This document shows, one piece after another, positions 1 through 6,742 of a stretch of DNA of 10,176 bases. A program made the position numbers and the translations under genes. The notes below the pieces were generated by a model. It was not told the DNA's origin and did no database searches. It saw only the letters and a program-made list of their open reading frames with translations. The DNA is taken from NCBI GenBank assembly GCA_964614375.1, contig CAZTLI010000173.1, forward strand, positions 1 to 10,176. The letters run 5' to 3'. This stretch comes from CAZTLI01 sp964614375. Its GTDB lineage: Bacteria; Chloroflexota; Anaerolineae; Aggregatilineales; Phototrophicaceae. Every line of letters begins with the position of its first letter. The stretch's first letter is position 1.

Positions 1-2354
1 CCATCATTGTGCCCATCAAAGGTCTGTACCTCGTCGCCACTGAAGATGTCACGCATGACCAGATTATTGGCGGCGCGATAGTAGCCGGCGGCGACATAAC
101 GATTGTTCGGCGCGAACACTGCCACTGCAATATCGGCATCATACGTCAATGTATTGATGGCTGCGCCTGTCGCGGCATTGAAGACATAGACATTCGCACC
201 CGCCGACGCCAGCACCATACTGCTATCGGCGCTGAAATCGACACTGCTTACTGTGCGTTGTGTCAGCTCATCCGATTCCCACACGACTTCACCATAATCC
301 GGGTCGTTGGGGCGCACGTTCCAGATCGCGATTGTGCCTTCATCGCCGCCCGCGACCAGACTCATGCCATCACCACTATACGCGACACTGGTCAGGTATT
401 CACTGTATGGCGTGTCCAGTTCAAACCGTTCTCTGGTGTCGAGCTGCCACTCCATGACAGCACCATTCGCCAGCACCGCCACGATACGCCGACCATCGGG
501 GTTATAATCGAGGCCGCCAACAGGGTCTGCATTCGTATAAAATCGCGTGATTTCCAGCACATTATTAATCGCCCACACACGCACATCGCTGTCAAACGAC
601 CCCGACGCGAAATATTCCCCGTTCGGGCTGATGCCAATGCCGTTGATGCCGCCGTTGTGCCCATAAAATGTCCGCACTGTGCGGCCTGACGAAATATCCC
701 ACAAGCGCACGGAATTGTCCCATGATGCGGTGAGCAGGAGAGTCGTGTTGGGGACGAAAATGGCATCGGTCACACCGCCATTATGCCCCAGCAGCAGCAG
801 GTATTCCTGTCCCGTTGAGGTGTCCCACAATGCAACCGAATAATCGCGCGAGGTCGAGACGGCTAAATCGCCATTGGGACTGAAATCGACAGACAGAATG
901 CCGCGCTCATGACCGATGAAGTCATAGACCACCTCGCCCGTTTCCAATACCCAGTATACAACCGTGTTATCCTCCGCGCCCGACAGCGCATGAACGCCAT
1001 CCGGGCTGAAGGCGACGCCCGCGACCACATCGGCGTGCAGGGCATAATCATAGACCTGGTCGCCGCTGGCAATATCCCAGACGACGACATGACCATCCTG
1101 CGCCCCCGCCATCAACAGCGAATCCGTCTCATTGATGTCGATACTGAGGATGGGCGAGGAATAGGTGAACTGCTGTATTTCTTCGCCGGTTTGGGGATTC
1201 CACAGGCGGATAACCGCATCGCTGCCAGCGGTGACGGCGGTGCCATTCCGCATGAAGGCTACGGCGACCACATCGCCCGTGTGCCCGGTCAGACAGCGAA
1301 TCTGTTCACCCGTATCGGGATTCCACAGGCAGGCGGTGCTGTCATCCGCGCCCGACAGCACAAATTCACCACCCGGGCTATAGGCAATGGCGCGCACCGC
1401 ATCAGTGTGTCCATCCAGCAGACGCCGTGTGCCGGGATAATAGGCGGCGTCAATCAAAGCGCGCGGGGCTATCGGCAGCGGATTGCGGAAGGTATTGGCA
1501 TCGAGCGCCAGCACCAGCGCCAAATCCGGGTCGTTATTCAGCAATGCCTGCTGGGCCGACGACGCCAGCGCCAGACTTTGCGCCTCGCGCGAGGTTTGTT
1601 CCGCGCGTTCACGGGCTTGGGCGGCCTGTTCACGGGCTTGTTGTGCCTCTTGCCACTGTATGACCGCGAACAATGCCAACAGGGTAGAGATGGCCATCAC
1701 CACCAGCGATAGCGCGATAAACCGACGTTGACTGTTGGTGGCGCGCTGCCGACTCGATTTGATATAGTTCGCGTGCAGTTCGGTGGGACGCGGGTCTTTA
1801 TTGACGGCGGTGGTCATCCACGTTTCGGCTTCTTCCAGATCATCGCCCTGCATCAACAGACTTTTATTCTGACCTTTTTCCGCCCATTCACGCGCCCGTA
1901 CTAAAATCCGCGTATGCAGCCGGTTGTGCGTGAGGTCGGTTTCTAACGATGCGTTGAGATTCTGGAACGCCGCTTCAAAATCATCATGGTCGCGGAAGAA
2001 TAACCAGTTATGCGATGAAATTGCCGGGTGCATCTGTTTTTGCTGATTTTTGTCCTCGACCTCGCGATAGAGAATCGGAATCAGGCGTTTGTTGATTTCC
2101 AGCGCGTGTTCGATTTCCTTGCGGCAAATATCTGAAGTGACTGAATCCGGGCTGATGACGAAGACGAAGGCATCGGCGGCATTAATCCCGGCTTGAATCT
2201 CCGCCCACCAATCCGCCGTCGCGGGGATGTCCTCCCAATCAACCCAGACCTCTTTTTTCAGTGCCTTGAACCCGGCATCCAACTTTTGCACGAATGTTTT
2301 GTCGCGCCGGGAATACGATATGAAAACATCAGACCGATTAAACGTATCTGGCAT
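1..2354 (-). CDS. TIR domain - transmembrane - WD40 repeat protein, 3' end cut by window edge
   Basis: The frame is open from the ATG at 2354-2352 to the window edge: 784 codons with no stop. GAGGG lies 8 nt before this ATG and supports the start. Residues about 8-137 form a TIR domain: it opens with DVFISYSRRD, has VWVDWEDIP near 36-44, and ends the core with SPDSVTSDICRKEIEHAL. E80 in that last motif sits where the catalytic Glu of NAD-cleaving TIR domains lies. Residues 140-210 form a helical linker. Residues 212-232 are one hydrophobic membrane helix, followed by a Glu/Gln/Ala/Arg-rich coiled coil (233-260) and a DPDLALVLALDA segment. From about 310 come WD40 blades whose closing Trp residues recur every 41-42 residues (344, 385, 426, 468, 510, 552, 594, 636), plus about three more diverged blades. 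I infer a membrane-bound sensor whose TIR domain signals or degrades NAD+. No NTPase module is visible. The family is known in Cyanobacteria and Chloroflexota; the missing C-terminus could add blades. Confidence 0.93.
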   Translation of the reverse strand, partial: MPDTFNRSDVFISYSRRDKTFVQKLDAGFKALKKEVWVDWEDIPATADWWAEIQAGINAADAFVFVISPDSVTSDICRKEIEHALEINKRLIPILYREVEDKNQQKQMHPAISSHNWLFFRDHDDFEAAFQNLNASLETDLTHNRLHTRILVRAREWAEKGQNKSLLMQGDDLEEAETWMTTAVNKDPRPTELHANYIKSSRQRATNSQRRFIALSLVVMAISTLLALFAVIQWQEAQQAREQAAQARERAEQTSREAQSLALASSAQQALLNNDPDLALVLALDANTFRNPLPIAPRALIDAAYYPGTRRLLDGHTDAVRAIAYSPGGEFVLSGADDSTACLWNPDTGEQIRCLTGHTGDVVAVAFMRNGTAVTAGSDAVIRLWNPQTGEEIQQFTYSSPILSIDINETDSLLMAGAQDGHVVVWDIASGDQVYDYALHADVVAGVAFSPDGVHALSGAEDNTVVYWVLETGEVVYDFIGHERGILSVDFSPNGDLAVSTSRDYSVALWDTSTGQEYLLLLGHNGGVTDAIFVPNTTLLLTASWDNSVRLWDISSGRTVRTFYGHNGGINGIGISPNGEYFASGSFDSDVRVWAINNVLEITRFYTNADPVGGLDYNPDGRRIVAVLANGAVMEWQLDTRERFELDTPYSEYLTSVAYSGDGMSLVAGGDEGTIAIWNVRPNDPDYGEVVWESDELTQRTVSSVDFSADSSMVLASAGANVYVFNAATGAAINTLTYDADIAVAVFAPNNRYVAAGYYRAANNLVMRDIFSGDEVQTFDGHND

Positions 2355-2394
2355 TTTTTTGACCCTCTGAAATGACTTGATGTGTCTGTGTTTC

Positions 2395-2400
2395 AGTATA
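2395..2400 (-). promoter_or_regulatory. Candidate -10 element of the TIR-WD40 gene
   Basis: On the minus strand this reads TATACT, five of six bases of the -10 consensus, 41 nt before the TIR-WD40 start codon. I see no good -35 at 16-18 nt upstream, so the call rests on the hexamer and its position only. Confidence 0.25.
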
Positions 2401-2406
2401 ACAGAG

Positions 2407-2422
2407 GATTGCAATCGCGATT
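2407..2422. promoter_or_regulatory. Two interleaved palindromes in the divergent intergenic region
   Basis: GATTGCAATC (2407-2416) and AATCGCGATT (2413-2422) are each perfect 10-bp palindromes sharing four bases. They lie just upstream of the candidate -10 of the minus-strand gene and overlap the candidate -35 of the plus-strand gene, a position where a dimeric regulator could affect both directions. Short palindromes also arise by chance, so operator function is only a guess. Confidence 0.25.
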
Positions 2423-2437
2423 CGTAACGTTTGTAAA
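2409..2437 (+). promoter_or_regulatory. Candidate promoter for the EamA transporter
   Basis: TTGCAA (2409-2414) and TGTAAA (2432-2437) are separated by exactly 17 nt. Each matches four of six consensus bases. The predicted leader to the ATG at 2593 would be about 150 nt. This is a weak sequence-only call. Confidence 0.25.
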
Positions 2438-2592
2438 TGGTGTGCATTTTGTTGTGTGGGAGTTTGAATTGTGCCTGCGCTGTCCGTCGGCATGAGCGGT
2501 CCGGGATATGGCGATAAACGCCGACGAATTGGCACTAGCCCGCTGCCCATTCTCAGGCGACAATCGAACAAGTGCTATCATCGGAGCAGTCA

Positions 2593-3522
2593 ATGCAACT
2601 TCAAGCCTTGCCCTATGTCTCGTTCGTCGGCCTGCTGTTTGGTTCAACCCTCGTCGCCTCGCGTTTCAGTGTGGGACAATTCAACCCCGTTATTTATATC
2701 GCGCTGCGCTTGCTGCTGGCGAGTCTGTGCCATCTGGCGATCTACGGCGTGCGGCGGCGCTGGCCTGCTGACCGGGCATTGTGGCGTCATGCGGTGTTAT
2801 TGGGCATTATCGGCACGGCTGTCCCCATGACGGCGATGGTCATGTCGCTGCAATATCAATCCAGTGGCCTCACCGCCCTGTTGATCACGACCAATCCCGC
2901 GCTGACGGTCTTGATGGCGCATGTCTGGTTGTCGGACGAGCGATTGTCACGCCGAAAAGGGATTGGCATCGCGCTGGCGCTGGGGGGTGCGGCGCTGCTG
3001 GTCATTAGCGGTGAAAGCGGCCTGCCCGATATTTCACAGGCCAACCCGATTGGTTATGGACTGGTCGCGGTGGCGGCGATACTCTCCAGCGCGATGACGG
3101 TCTATGCCCGCAAATACATGAAGGCTTTCAACGCCTTCGATGTGGCCAGTGTGCGGATGTTTTCGGCAGCCGGGTTTTTGATTCCGGTGAGTATCCTGTT
3201 CATCGGCTTCGATTTACATCTGGTCGATGGGCGGGGGTATATGGCGCTGTTGTATGCCGCCTTTGTCGGCACATTCGCGGGCTTGATGATTGCCTTCTAT
3301 AACATCCAGCGATTTGGCGCGACGGCTGCCGCGATGACGGCCTATATCATCCCGATTGTGGCCGGCATCGGGGGCGCGCTAGTGCTCGGCGAGACCTTTA
3401 CCCCGACGATGCTGGTGGGCATGGTCGTCATCATCAGCGGCATCGCCATTATCCAGCAGCGTGAACGTCAACCGGAACCGATTGTGCTGGAAACGATCTC
3501 CGAAGTCCCCGGCGGAGACTAA
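2593..3522 (+). CDS. EamA/DMT-superfamily membrane transporter
   Basis: This 309-residue integral membrane protein has about ten hydrophobic helices in two halves (roughly residues 5-135 and 145-285), the duplicated EamA layout of the drug/metabolite transporter superfamily. Recognisable features are an early FGSTLVASRF segment in helix 1, the GLTALLITTNPALTVLMAHV helices late in the first half, and GALVLGETFTPTMLVGMVVI near the end, the usual last-two-helix pattern with a conserved Glu. The chosen ATG follows GGAG with a 6-nt spacer. An in-frame GTG at 2572 adds seven residues but lacks a Shine-Dalgarno sequence. It is transcribed divergently from the TIR-WD40 gene. The substrate cannot be read from sequence: relatives export amino acids, metabolites or drugs, and many have no known substrate. 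The C-terminal tail (about 20 residues) is hydrophilic and probably cytoplasmic. No clear terminator follows. Confidence 0.9.
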   Translation: MQLQALPYVSFVGLLFGSTLVASRFSVGQFNPVIYIALRLLLASLCHLAIYGVRRRWPADRALWRHAVLLGIIGTAVPMTAMVMSLQYQSSGLTALLITTNPALTVLMAHVWLSDERLSRRKGIGIALALGGAALLVISGESGLPDISQANPIGYGLVAVAAILSSAMTVYARKYMKAFNAFDVASVRMFSAAGFLIPVSILFIGFDLHLVDGRGYMALLYAAFVGTFAGLMIAFYNIQRFGATAAAMTAYIIPIVAGIGGALVLGETFTPTMLVGMVVIISGIAIIQQRERQPEPIVLETISEVPGGD

Positions 3523-3602
3523 CCCCTTTGCACCGACCCCTCGCCTGACTGCAAAATCTTGTTAAAAATTGTGTCTTACGCTTGCGGAAGTGTAATCACC
3601 TG

Positions 3603-3608
3603 TAAGAT
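3603..3608 (+). promoter_or_regulatory. Candidate -10 in AT-rich leader of the secreted protein gene
   Basis: TAAGAT lies 37 nt before the TTG start, with TTGCGG at 3582-3587 as a possible -35, though the 15-nt spacer is short. The surrounding stretch, about 3551-3630, is much more AT-rich than the flanking genes, consistent with a promoter region. This is a weak call. Confidence 0.25.
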
Positions 3609-3631
3609 AAATAAAGCAATATTTAACTCTC

Positions 3632-3637
3632 AGGAGG
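3632..3637 (+). promoter_or_regulatory. Consensus ribosome binding site that decides a TTG start
   Basis: A perfect AGGAGG sits 8 nt before the TTG at 3646. It places the start of the secreted protein directly before a Lys-Arg signal peptide. It also argues against the longer in-frame reading from the TTG at 3559, which would put 29 residues before the signal sequence. Confidence 0.8.
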
Positions 3638-3645
3638 ATACATCC

Positions 3646-5385
3646 TTGAAACGATCATTTGCTTATGTTGCTTTGTGTGTTGTGCTTGGTTTAATAGTGA
3701 TTTTGCCTGTTAGCGCGCAGACAGGCGGCATCAGTGTGACGTGTGACGGGGGCGGCAGTTTTGATAACGGCGTCGAAGTGCGCGTCGTGCAGATGCGAAC
3801 GGGTTTTAACTATACCGCGACGGCTGTCGGTCTGAATGGCTTCGACCCGGTTCTGGCGGTGCTTGGCGAGAATGGACAGGGTTTGTGCAATGATGACGAC
3901 CGTAACGCCGCGGCCTATTCGGCCAACCTGCCATCCACAGGACAGGTCAGCGCGTCTAACCTCAGTTCACAGGTGACTTTTGCCAACAACAGTTCACAGC
4001 CCTTTGCCGACATTTCGCTGGTCGTCGGCGGCTTCGGCAATCAATCGGGCGAGTTCATCCTGATTCTTGAGGGCATGGCGTTGACACAGGCCGATAATCA
4101 GGGAGACCCCTTCTCGGTGCTGATTTCGCCGAACATGGTGGCGTCGGGCGTGAACCTCAATGCCTACATGATTTCGGTCACCAATCAGTTTGACCCGCTG
4201 ATGACCGTCATCGACAGCGATTACAACCCGCTGGCGGACAGCAGCGGTGCGCCAATAGCCTGTGATGATGCCGGCAACAGCAACCTCTGTTGGGGCGAGA
4301 GTGTGCCACTGACCGGGGCATTCGTCTCGCGGACGCAAGGACGCCAATTAGCCGCCGGGCAATTCGACGCCATGTTGAGTATCCCCCTCAGCGCCCAGTT
4401 GGAAGATGGCTTCATCAACTTCCTGATGCGGAGCTATCAACTGCAAACCTTTGGCGATTACATCGTCGTCTTCCACATCGGTATCGGTGACAGCAGCGGC
4501 AGCGGCGGTGGCGCATCCGCTGGTGGTGATGGTGGCGCGGGCATTGATGCGGCGCTTGGTGGCGCAGCAGGCGGCAGCGGCGACGGACAATCCGGCAGCA
4601 GTGGTGACAGTGCAGCGGGCATCAGTGTGACGTGTGACGGGGGCGGCAGTTTTGATAACGGCGTCGAAGTGCGCGTCGTGCAGATGCGAACGGGTTTTAA
4701 CTATACCGCGACGGCTGTCGGTCTGAATGGCTTCGACCCGGTTCTGGCGGTGCTTGGCGAGAATGGACAGGGTTTGTGCAATGATGACGACCGTAACGCC
4801 GCGGCCTATTCGGCCAACCTGCCATCCACAGGACAGGTCAGCGCGTCTAACCTCAGTTCACAGGTGACTTTTGCCAACAACAGTTCACAGCCCTTTGCCG
4901 ACATTTCGCTGGTCGTCGGCGGCTTCGGCAATCAATCGGGCGAGTTCATCCTGATTCTTGAGGGCATGGCGTTGACACAGGCCGATAATCAGGGAGACCC
5001 CTTCTCGGTGCTGATTTCGCCGAACATGGTGGCGTCGGGCGTGAACCTCAATGCCTACATGATTTCGGTCACCAATCAGTTTGACCCGCTGATGACCGTC
5101 ATCGACAGCGATTACAACCCGCTGGCGGACAGCAGCGGTGCGCCAATAGCCTGTGATGATGCCGGCAACAGCAACCTCTGTTGGGGCGAGAGTGTGCCAC
5201 TGACCGGGGCATTCGTCTCGCGGACGCAAGGACGCCAATTAGCCGCCGGGCAATTCGACGCCATGTTGAGTATCCCCCTCAGCGCCCAGTTGGAAGATGG
5301 CTTCATCAACTTCCTGATGCGGAGCTATCAACTGCAAACCTTTGGCGATTACATCGTCGTCTTCCACATCGGTATCGGTGAATAA
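3646..5385 (+). CDS. Secreted protein with two identical PPC-like repeat units joined by a Gly/Ser linker
   Basis: The TTG start gives 579 residues. Residues 1-24 are a classic Sec signal peptide: MKR, a hydrophobic core, then PVSA with predicted cleavage before Gln25. Residues 28-281 and 325-578 are identical. The 43 residues between them are Gly, Ser, Ala and Asp rich and look like a flexible linker. Each unit seems to hold two related modules: FDPVLAVLGENGQGLCNDDD is echoed by FDPLMTVIDSDYN and CDD, and GEFILILEG by GDYIVVFHIG. That pattern, 'FDP..V.D..G...NDD' closing with 'G.Y.V.V', resembles bacterial pre-peptidase C-terminal (PPC-like) beta-sandwich domains. Each unit has four cysteines (33, 81, 206, 215 in the first), which could form disulfides outside the membrane. 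I see no catalytic motif, LPXTG, lipobox or C-terminal anchor. Likely an extracellular binding or structural protein; specific function unknown. Confidence 0.85.
   Translation: MKRSFAYVALCVVLGLIVILPVSAQTGGISVTCDGGGSFDNGVEVRVVQMRTGFNYTATAVGLNGFDPVLAVLGENGQGLCNDDDRNAAAYSANLPSTGQVSASNLSSQVTFANNSSQPFADISLVVGGFGNQSGEFILILEGMALTQADNQGDPFSVLISPNMVASGVNLNAYMISVTNQFDPLMTVIDSDYNPLADSSGAPIACDDAGNSNLCWGESVPLTGAFVSRTQGRQLAAGQFDAMLSIPLSAQLEDGFINFLMRSYQLQTFGDYIVVFHIGIGDSSGSGGGASAGGDGGAGIDAALGGAAGGSGDGQSGSSGDSAAGISVTCDGGGSFDNGVEVRVVQMRTGFNYTATAVGLNGFDPVLAVLGENGQGLCNDDDRNAAAYSANLPSTGQVSASNLSSQVTFANNSSQPFADISLVVGGFGNQSGEFILILEGMALTQADNQGDPFSVLISPNMVASGVNLNAYMISVTNQFDPLMTVIDSDYNPLADSSGAPIACDDAGNSNLCWGESVPLTGAFVSRTQGRQLAAGQFDAMLSIPLSAQLEDGFINFLMRSYQLQTFGDYIVVFHIGIGE
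3727..4490 (+). repeat. Tandem repeat copy 1 (764 bp, in frame)
   Basis: This segment matches 4618-5381 base for base, with an offset of 891 nt (297 codons). Identity begins at the GGC before ATCAGTGTGACG and ends at GGTATCGGTGA. The base immediately outside differs on both sides (C3726 against G4617, C4491 against A5382). I compared the copies line by line and found no substitution. Confidence 0.97.
4491..4617 (+). other. Low-complexity Gly/Ser/Ala linker between the two repeat copies
   Basis: These 127 bp are built largely from GGC, GGT, AGC and GCA-type codons and encode a Gly/Ser/Ala/Asp-rich stretch interrupted only by one Ile-Asp-Ala-Ala-Leu segment. It occurs once, between the two copies, and not after the second, which ends at GIGE and a stop. 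Its GGC/AGC-rich sequence could have aided slippage or recombination. Confidence 0.85.
4618..5381 (+). repeat. Tandem repeat copy 2 (764 bp, in frame)
   Basis: This is the second exact copy of 3727-4490. After it the reading frame ends almost at once: one GAA codon spanning the boundary, then TAA at 5383-5385. Confidence 0.97.
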
Positions 5386-5412
5386 CCATCCATTGGAATA
5401 GGCCATAGACTC

Positions 5413-5451
5413 AAACAGGGGCCGCATCGGCCCCTGTTTCTGTTTTTGTTT
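5413..5451 (+). terminator. Rho-independent terminator of the secreted protein gene
   Basis: AAACAGGGGCCG (5413-5424) and CGGCCCCTGTTT (5428-5439) form a perfect 12-bp stem with a CAT loop, followed by a T-rich run through 5451. It lies 28 nt after the stop codon, between two convergent genes. Read on the minus strand, the stem is followed only by TTTGAG, so it should work mainly on the plus strand, with perhaps weak activity the other way. Confidence 0.92.
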
Positions 5452-5470
5452 GCAGAGATTGTCTGTATGA

Positions 5471-6388
5471 TTAGCTCACGCGCAGTTCGCCCACGCCGCC
5501 ATCGAATTGAATGACGACCTGCCGTTTGGCATTGTCGAAGCCGGGTGTTTCCCAGACGCCGCTGCCGCCGATTCCGCTCGAATGATGGCCTTCGATGCGC
5601 TCGAAGTGCCTGGGCAATTTGATTTCGCCCACGCCCATTTTGGCCTGCACACGGATACCGGTACTTTCCGGTGTGATGATATTGAACGCGCCCACGCCCG
5701 CTTTTGCCGCTAGATTGACCACCGCGCCAGACGCAATCTTCACATTGACTTCACCGACGCCGCCGTGAACGGTCGCGTCATAAGGGGCGTTCGTCGCGGG
5801 CAGAGTCAGGTCGATTTTGCCGACGCCGCCTTTAACGGTCAATTCCGTCAGATTCAGGCCATCGAGATTTAACGTGCTTTCTTCGATACCGCCCTGAATG
5901 GTGAGGTTGGTGGGCAGCGTGCGATTTAAGCCGACTTCCCAGCGCAGTTGACGATGGGCATTGAACCAGTTGGCCGGATTCAGCCAGTACCAGTTGCTCG
6001 ATGAGTCGGTCGCCAATTCGACGACGGCTTCCTCATTACCATGCACATTGAAATTGACTTCGCCAATATGCGTGACATCGGCGTCGATTAAGGCGCTGTC
6101 GTCGTCCAGTGCATAAACATGGGTTTTGCCCGCGCTGGTGTTAATCTGCACCCGTGCAGACCGCGCACCATTGACCGGCGCGGTGAAATGGTGCGTCTGG
6201 ATGTCGCCCGGTTGTAAGCGGCCCGTAATCAACAGGAAGCCGACGCCAATCAACAGCAGAGGCCACAATGTCCAGAAATTCAGCACCCGCGCCAGCAGCC
6301 AGATGACGCCAATGGCGATCAAAACATAGGCGATAGTCGGTGTGTTTTGTGATTTGTACACAATCGGTTCGCGTTTTGGTTTTTGCAT
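5471..6388 (-). CDS. LiaF-like toast-rack membrane protein
   Basis: The protein has 305 residues. A short basic N-terminus is followed by two hydrophobic helices (about 18-35 and 38-55) separated by a tight LNFWTLWP turn. This is the arrangement of the LiaI/LiaF-like (DUF5668-type) N-terminal region. The rest is beta-rich, with a regular Gly motif: GGIEE at 166, GGVGK at 187, GGVGE at 209, AGVGA at 230, MGVGE at 251 and GGVGE at 297. The first five are spaced 21-22 residues apart, the strand-turn periodicity of toast-rack/adhesin-like (DUF4097/LiaF C-terminal) domains. In Firmicutes, LiaF restrains an envelope-stress two-component system; here no histidine kinase or regulator is adjacent, so a sensing role is only inferred. 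The start has AGGGGG 10 nt upstream. It converges on the secreted protein gene, with the terminator in between. Confidence 0.85.
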   Translation of the reverse strand: MQKPKREPIVYKSQNTPTIAYVLIAIGVIWLLARVLNFWTLWPLLLIGVGFLLITGRLQPGDIQTHHFTAPVNGARSARVQINTSAGKTHVYALDDDSALIDADVTHIGEVNFNVHGNEEAVVELATDSSSNWYWLNPANWFNAHRQLRWEVGLNRTLPTNLTIQGGIEESTLNLDGLNLTELTVKGGVGKIDLTLPATNAPYDATVHGGVGEVNVKIASGAVVNLAAKAGVGAFNIITPESTGIRVQAKMGVGEIKLPRHFERIEGHHSSGIGGSGVWETPGFDNAKRQVVIQFDGGVGELRVS

Positions 6389-6615
6389 GATGGGAATGCC
6401 CCCTGATTATTCAACTCATACTCCCTATTACGTACTGAGCGGGGTCAGTGTTGCAATTGCCGCAAATTGTCCGCGTGTTTTGGGTGATTGTGAAAATTTA
6501 ATATTATTGCATCCAGCCCACGTTCAAGCCGCGAGCCGCTGACTGCGGGCACAATCGGCAGGATGAATTCACGGGGTCTACCTGCTAAAATCGGCACACG
6601 CCAGCGTTTCCTGGT

Positions 6616-6642
6616 GGCTGACTGCTGAAAGGCTGACCGCTG
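6616..6642. repeat. Short direct repeat GGCTGACYGCTG
   Basis: GGCTGACTGCTG (6616-6627) and GGCTGACCGCTG (6631-6642) differ at one base and start 15 nt apart. Related GCTGAC strings occur at 6538-6543 and again near 7461. They lie about 60-80 nt before the candidate extended -10, so a regulator-binding role is conceivable but unsupported. Confidence 0.45.
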
Positions 6643-6697
6643 CGCCGGAATCTTCACACAAATTTGACGTGATTGTCGGCAGTTTATCATGAAGTTG

Positions 6698-6706
6698 TGC
6701 TATAGT
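6698..6706 (+). promoter_or_regulatory. Extended -10 promoter element of the PAP2-like gene
   Basis: TGC followed by TATAGT makes an extended -10 (TGn plus five of six consensus bases). No good -35 is seen at normal spacing, which an extended -10 can tolerate. Transcription would start near 6713, giving a leader of about 12 nt to the ATG at 6725 or 30 nt to the GTG at 6743. Confidence 0.5.
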
Positions 6707-6742
6707 TAGTCCACATATCTGGTTATGCCAAAGGATAGTCCC

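Larger units (their letters stand above)
6389..6742. other. Non-coding region between divergent toast-rack and PAP2-like genes
   Basis: This stretch should carry promoters for both flanking genes. Visible elements are an AT-rich block near 6490-6510, a CCGC-TGACT-GCGG small inverted repeat (6537-6548), a direct repeat at 6616-6642, and an extended -10 at 6698-6706. A minus-strand open frame (6445-6690) shows no recognisable domain and is probably not a gene. I see no tRNA or riboswitch-like structure. Confidence 0.6.

Noticed and set aside
9..1712. Long plus-strand open frames (9-689 and 909-1712) opposite the TIR-WD40 gene
   Set aside because: They lie antisense to a clear WD40-coding frame, have Arg/His/Ile-rich compositions without recognisable domains, and are explained by the codon bias of the opposite strand.
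2338..2647. Minus-strand open frames at 2338-2571 and 2393-2647
   Set aside because: They overlap both the TIR-WD40 start and the EamA gene start, have no recognisable domain or ribosome site, and contradict the divergent promoter layout.
3994..5238. Two identical 117-residue minus-strand frames (3994-4347 and 4885-5238)
   Set aside because: They are duplicated only because the plus-strand gene is duplicated; they are antisense shadows with no domain similarity.
3727..5381. Insertion sequence or transposon as the cause of the 764-bp repeat
   Set aside because: The repeat is wholly inside one reading frame, encodes the secreted domains, and has no terminal inverted repeats or transposase.
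6445..6690. 81-residue minus-strand open frame in the intergenic region
   Set aside because: No recognisable motif, no convincing ribosome site, a low-information basic composition, and overlap with the putative promoter region.
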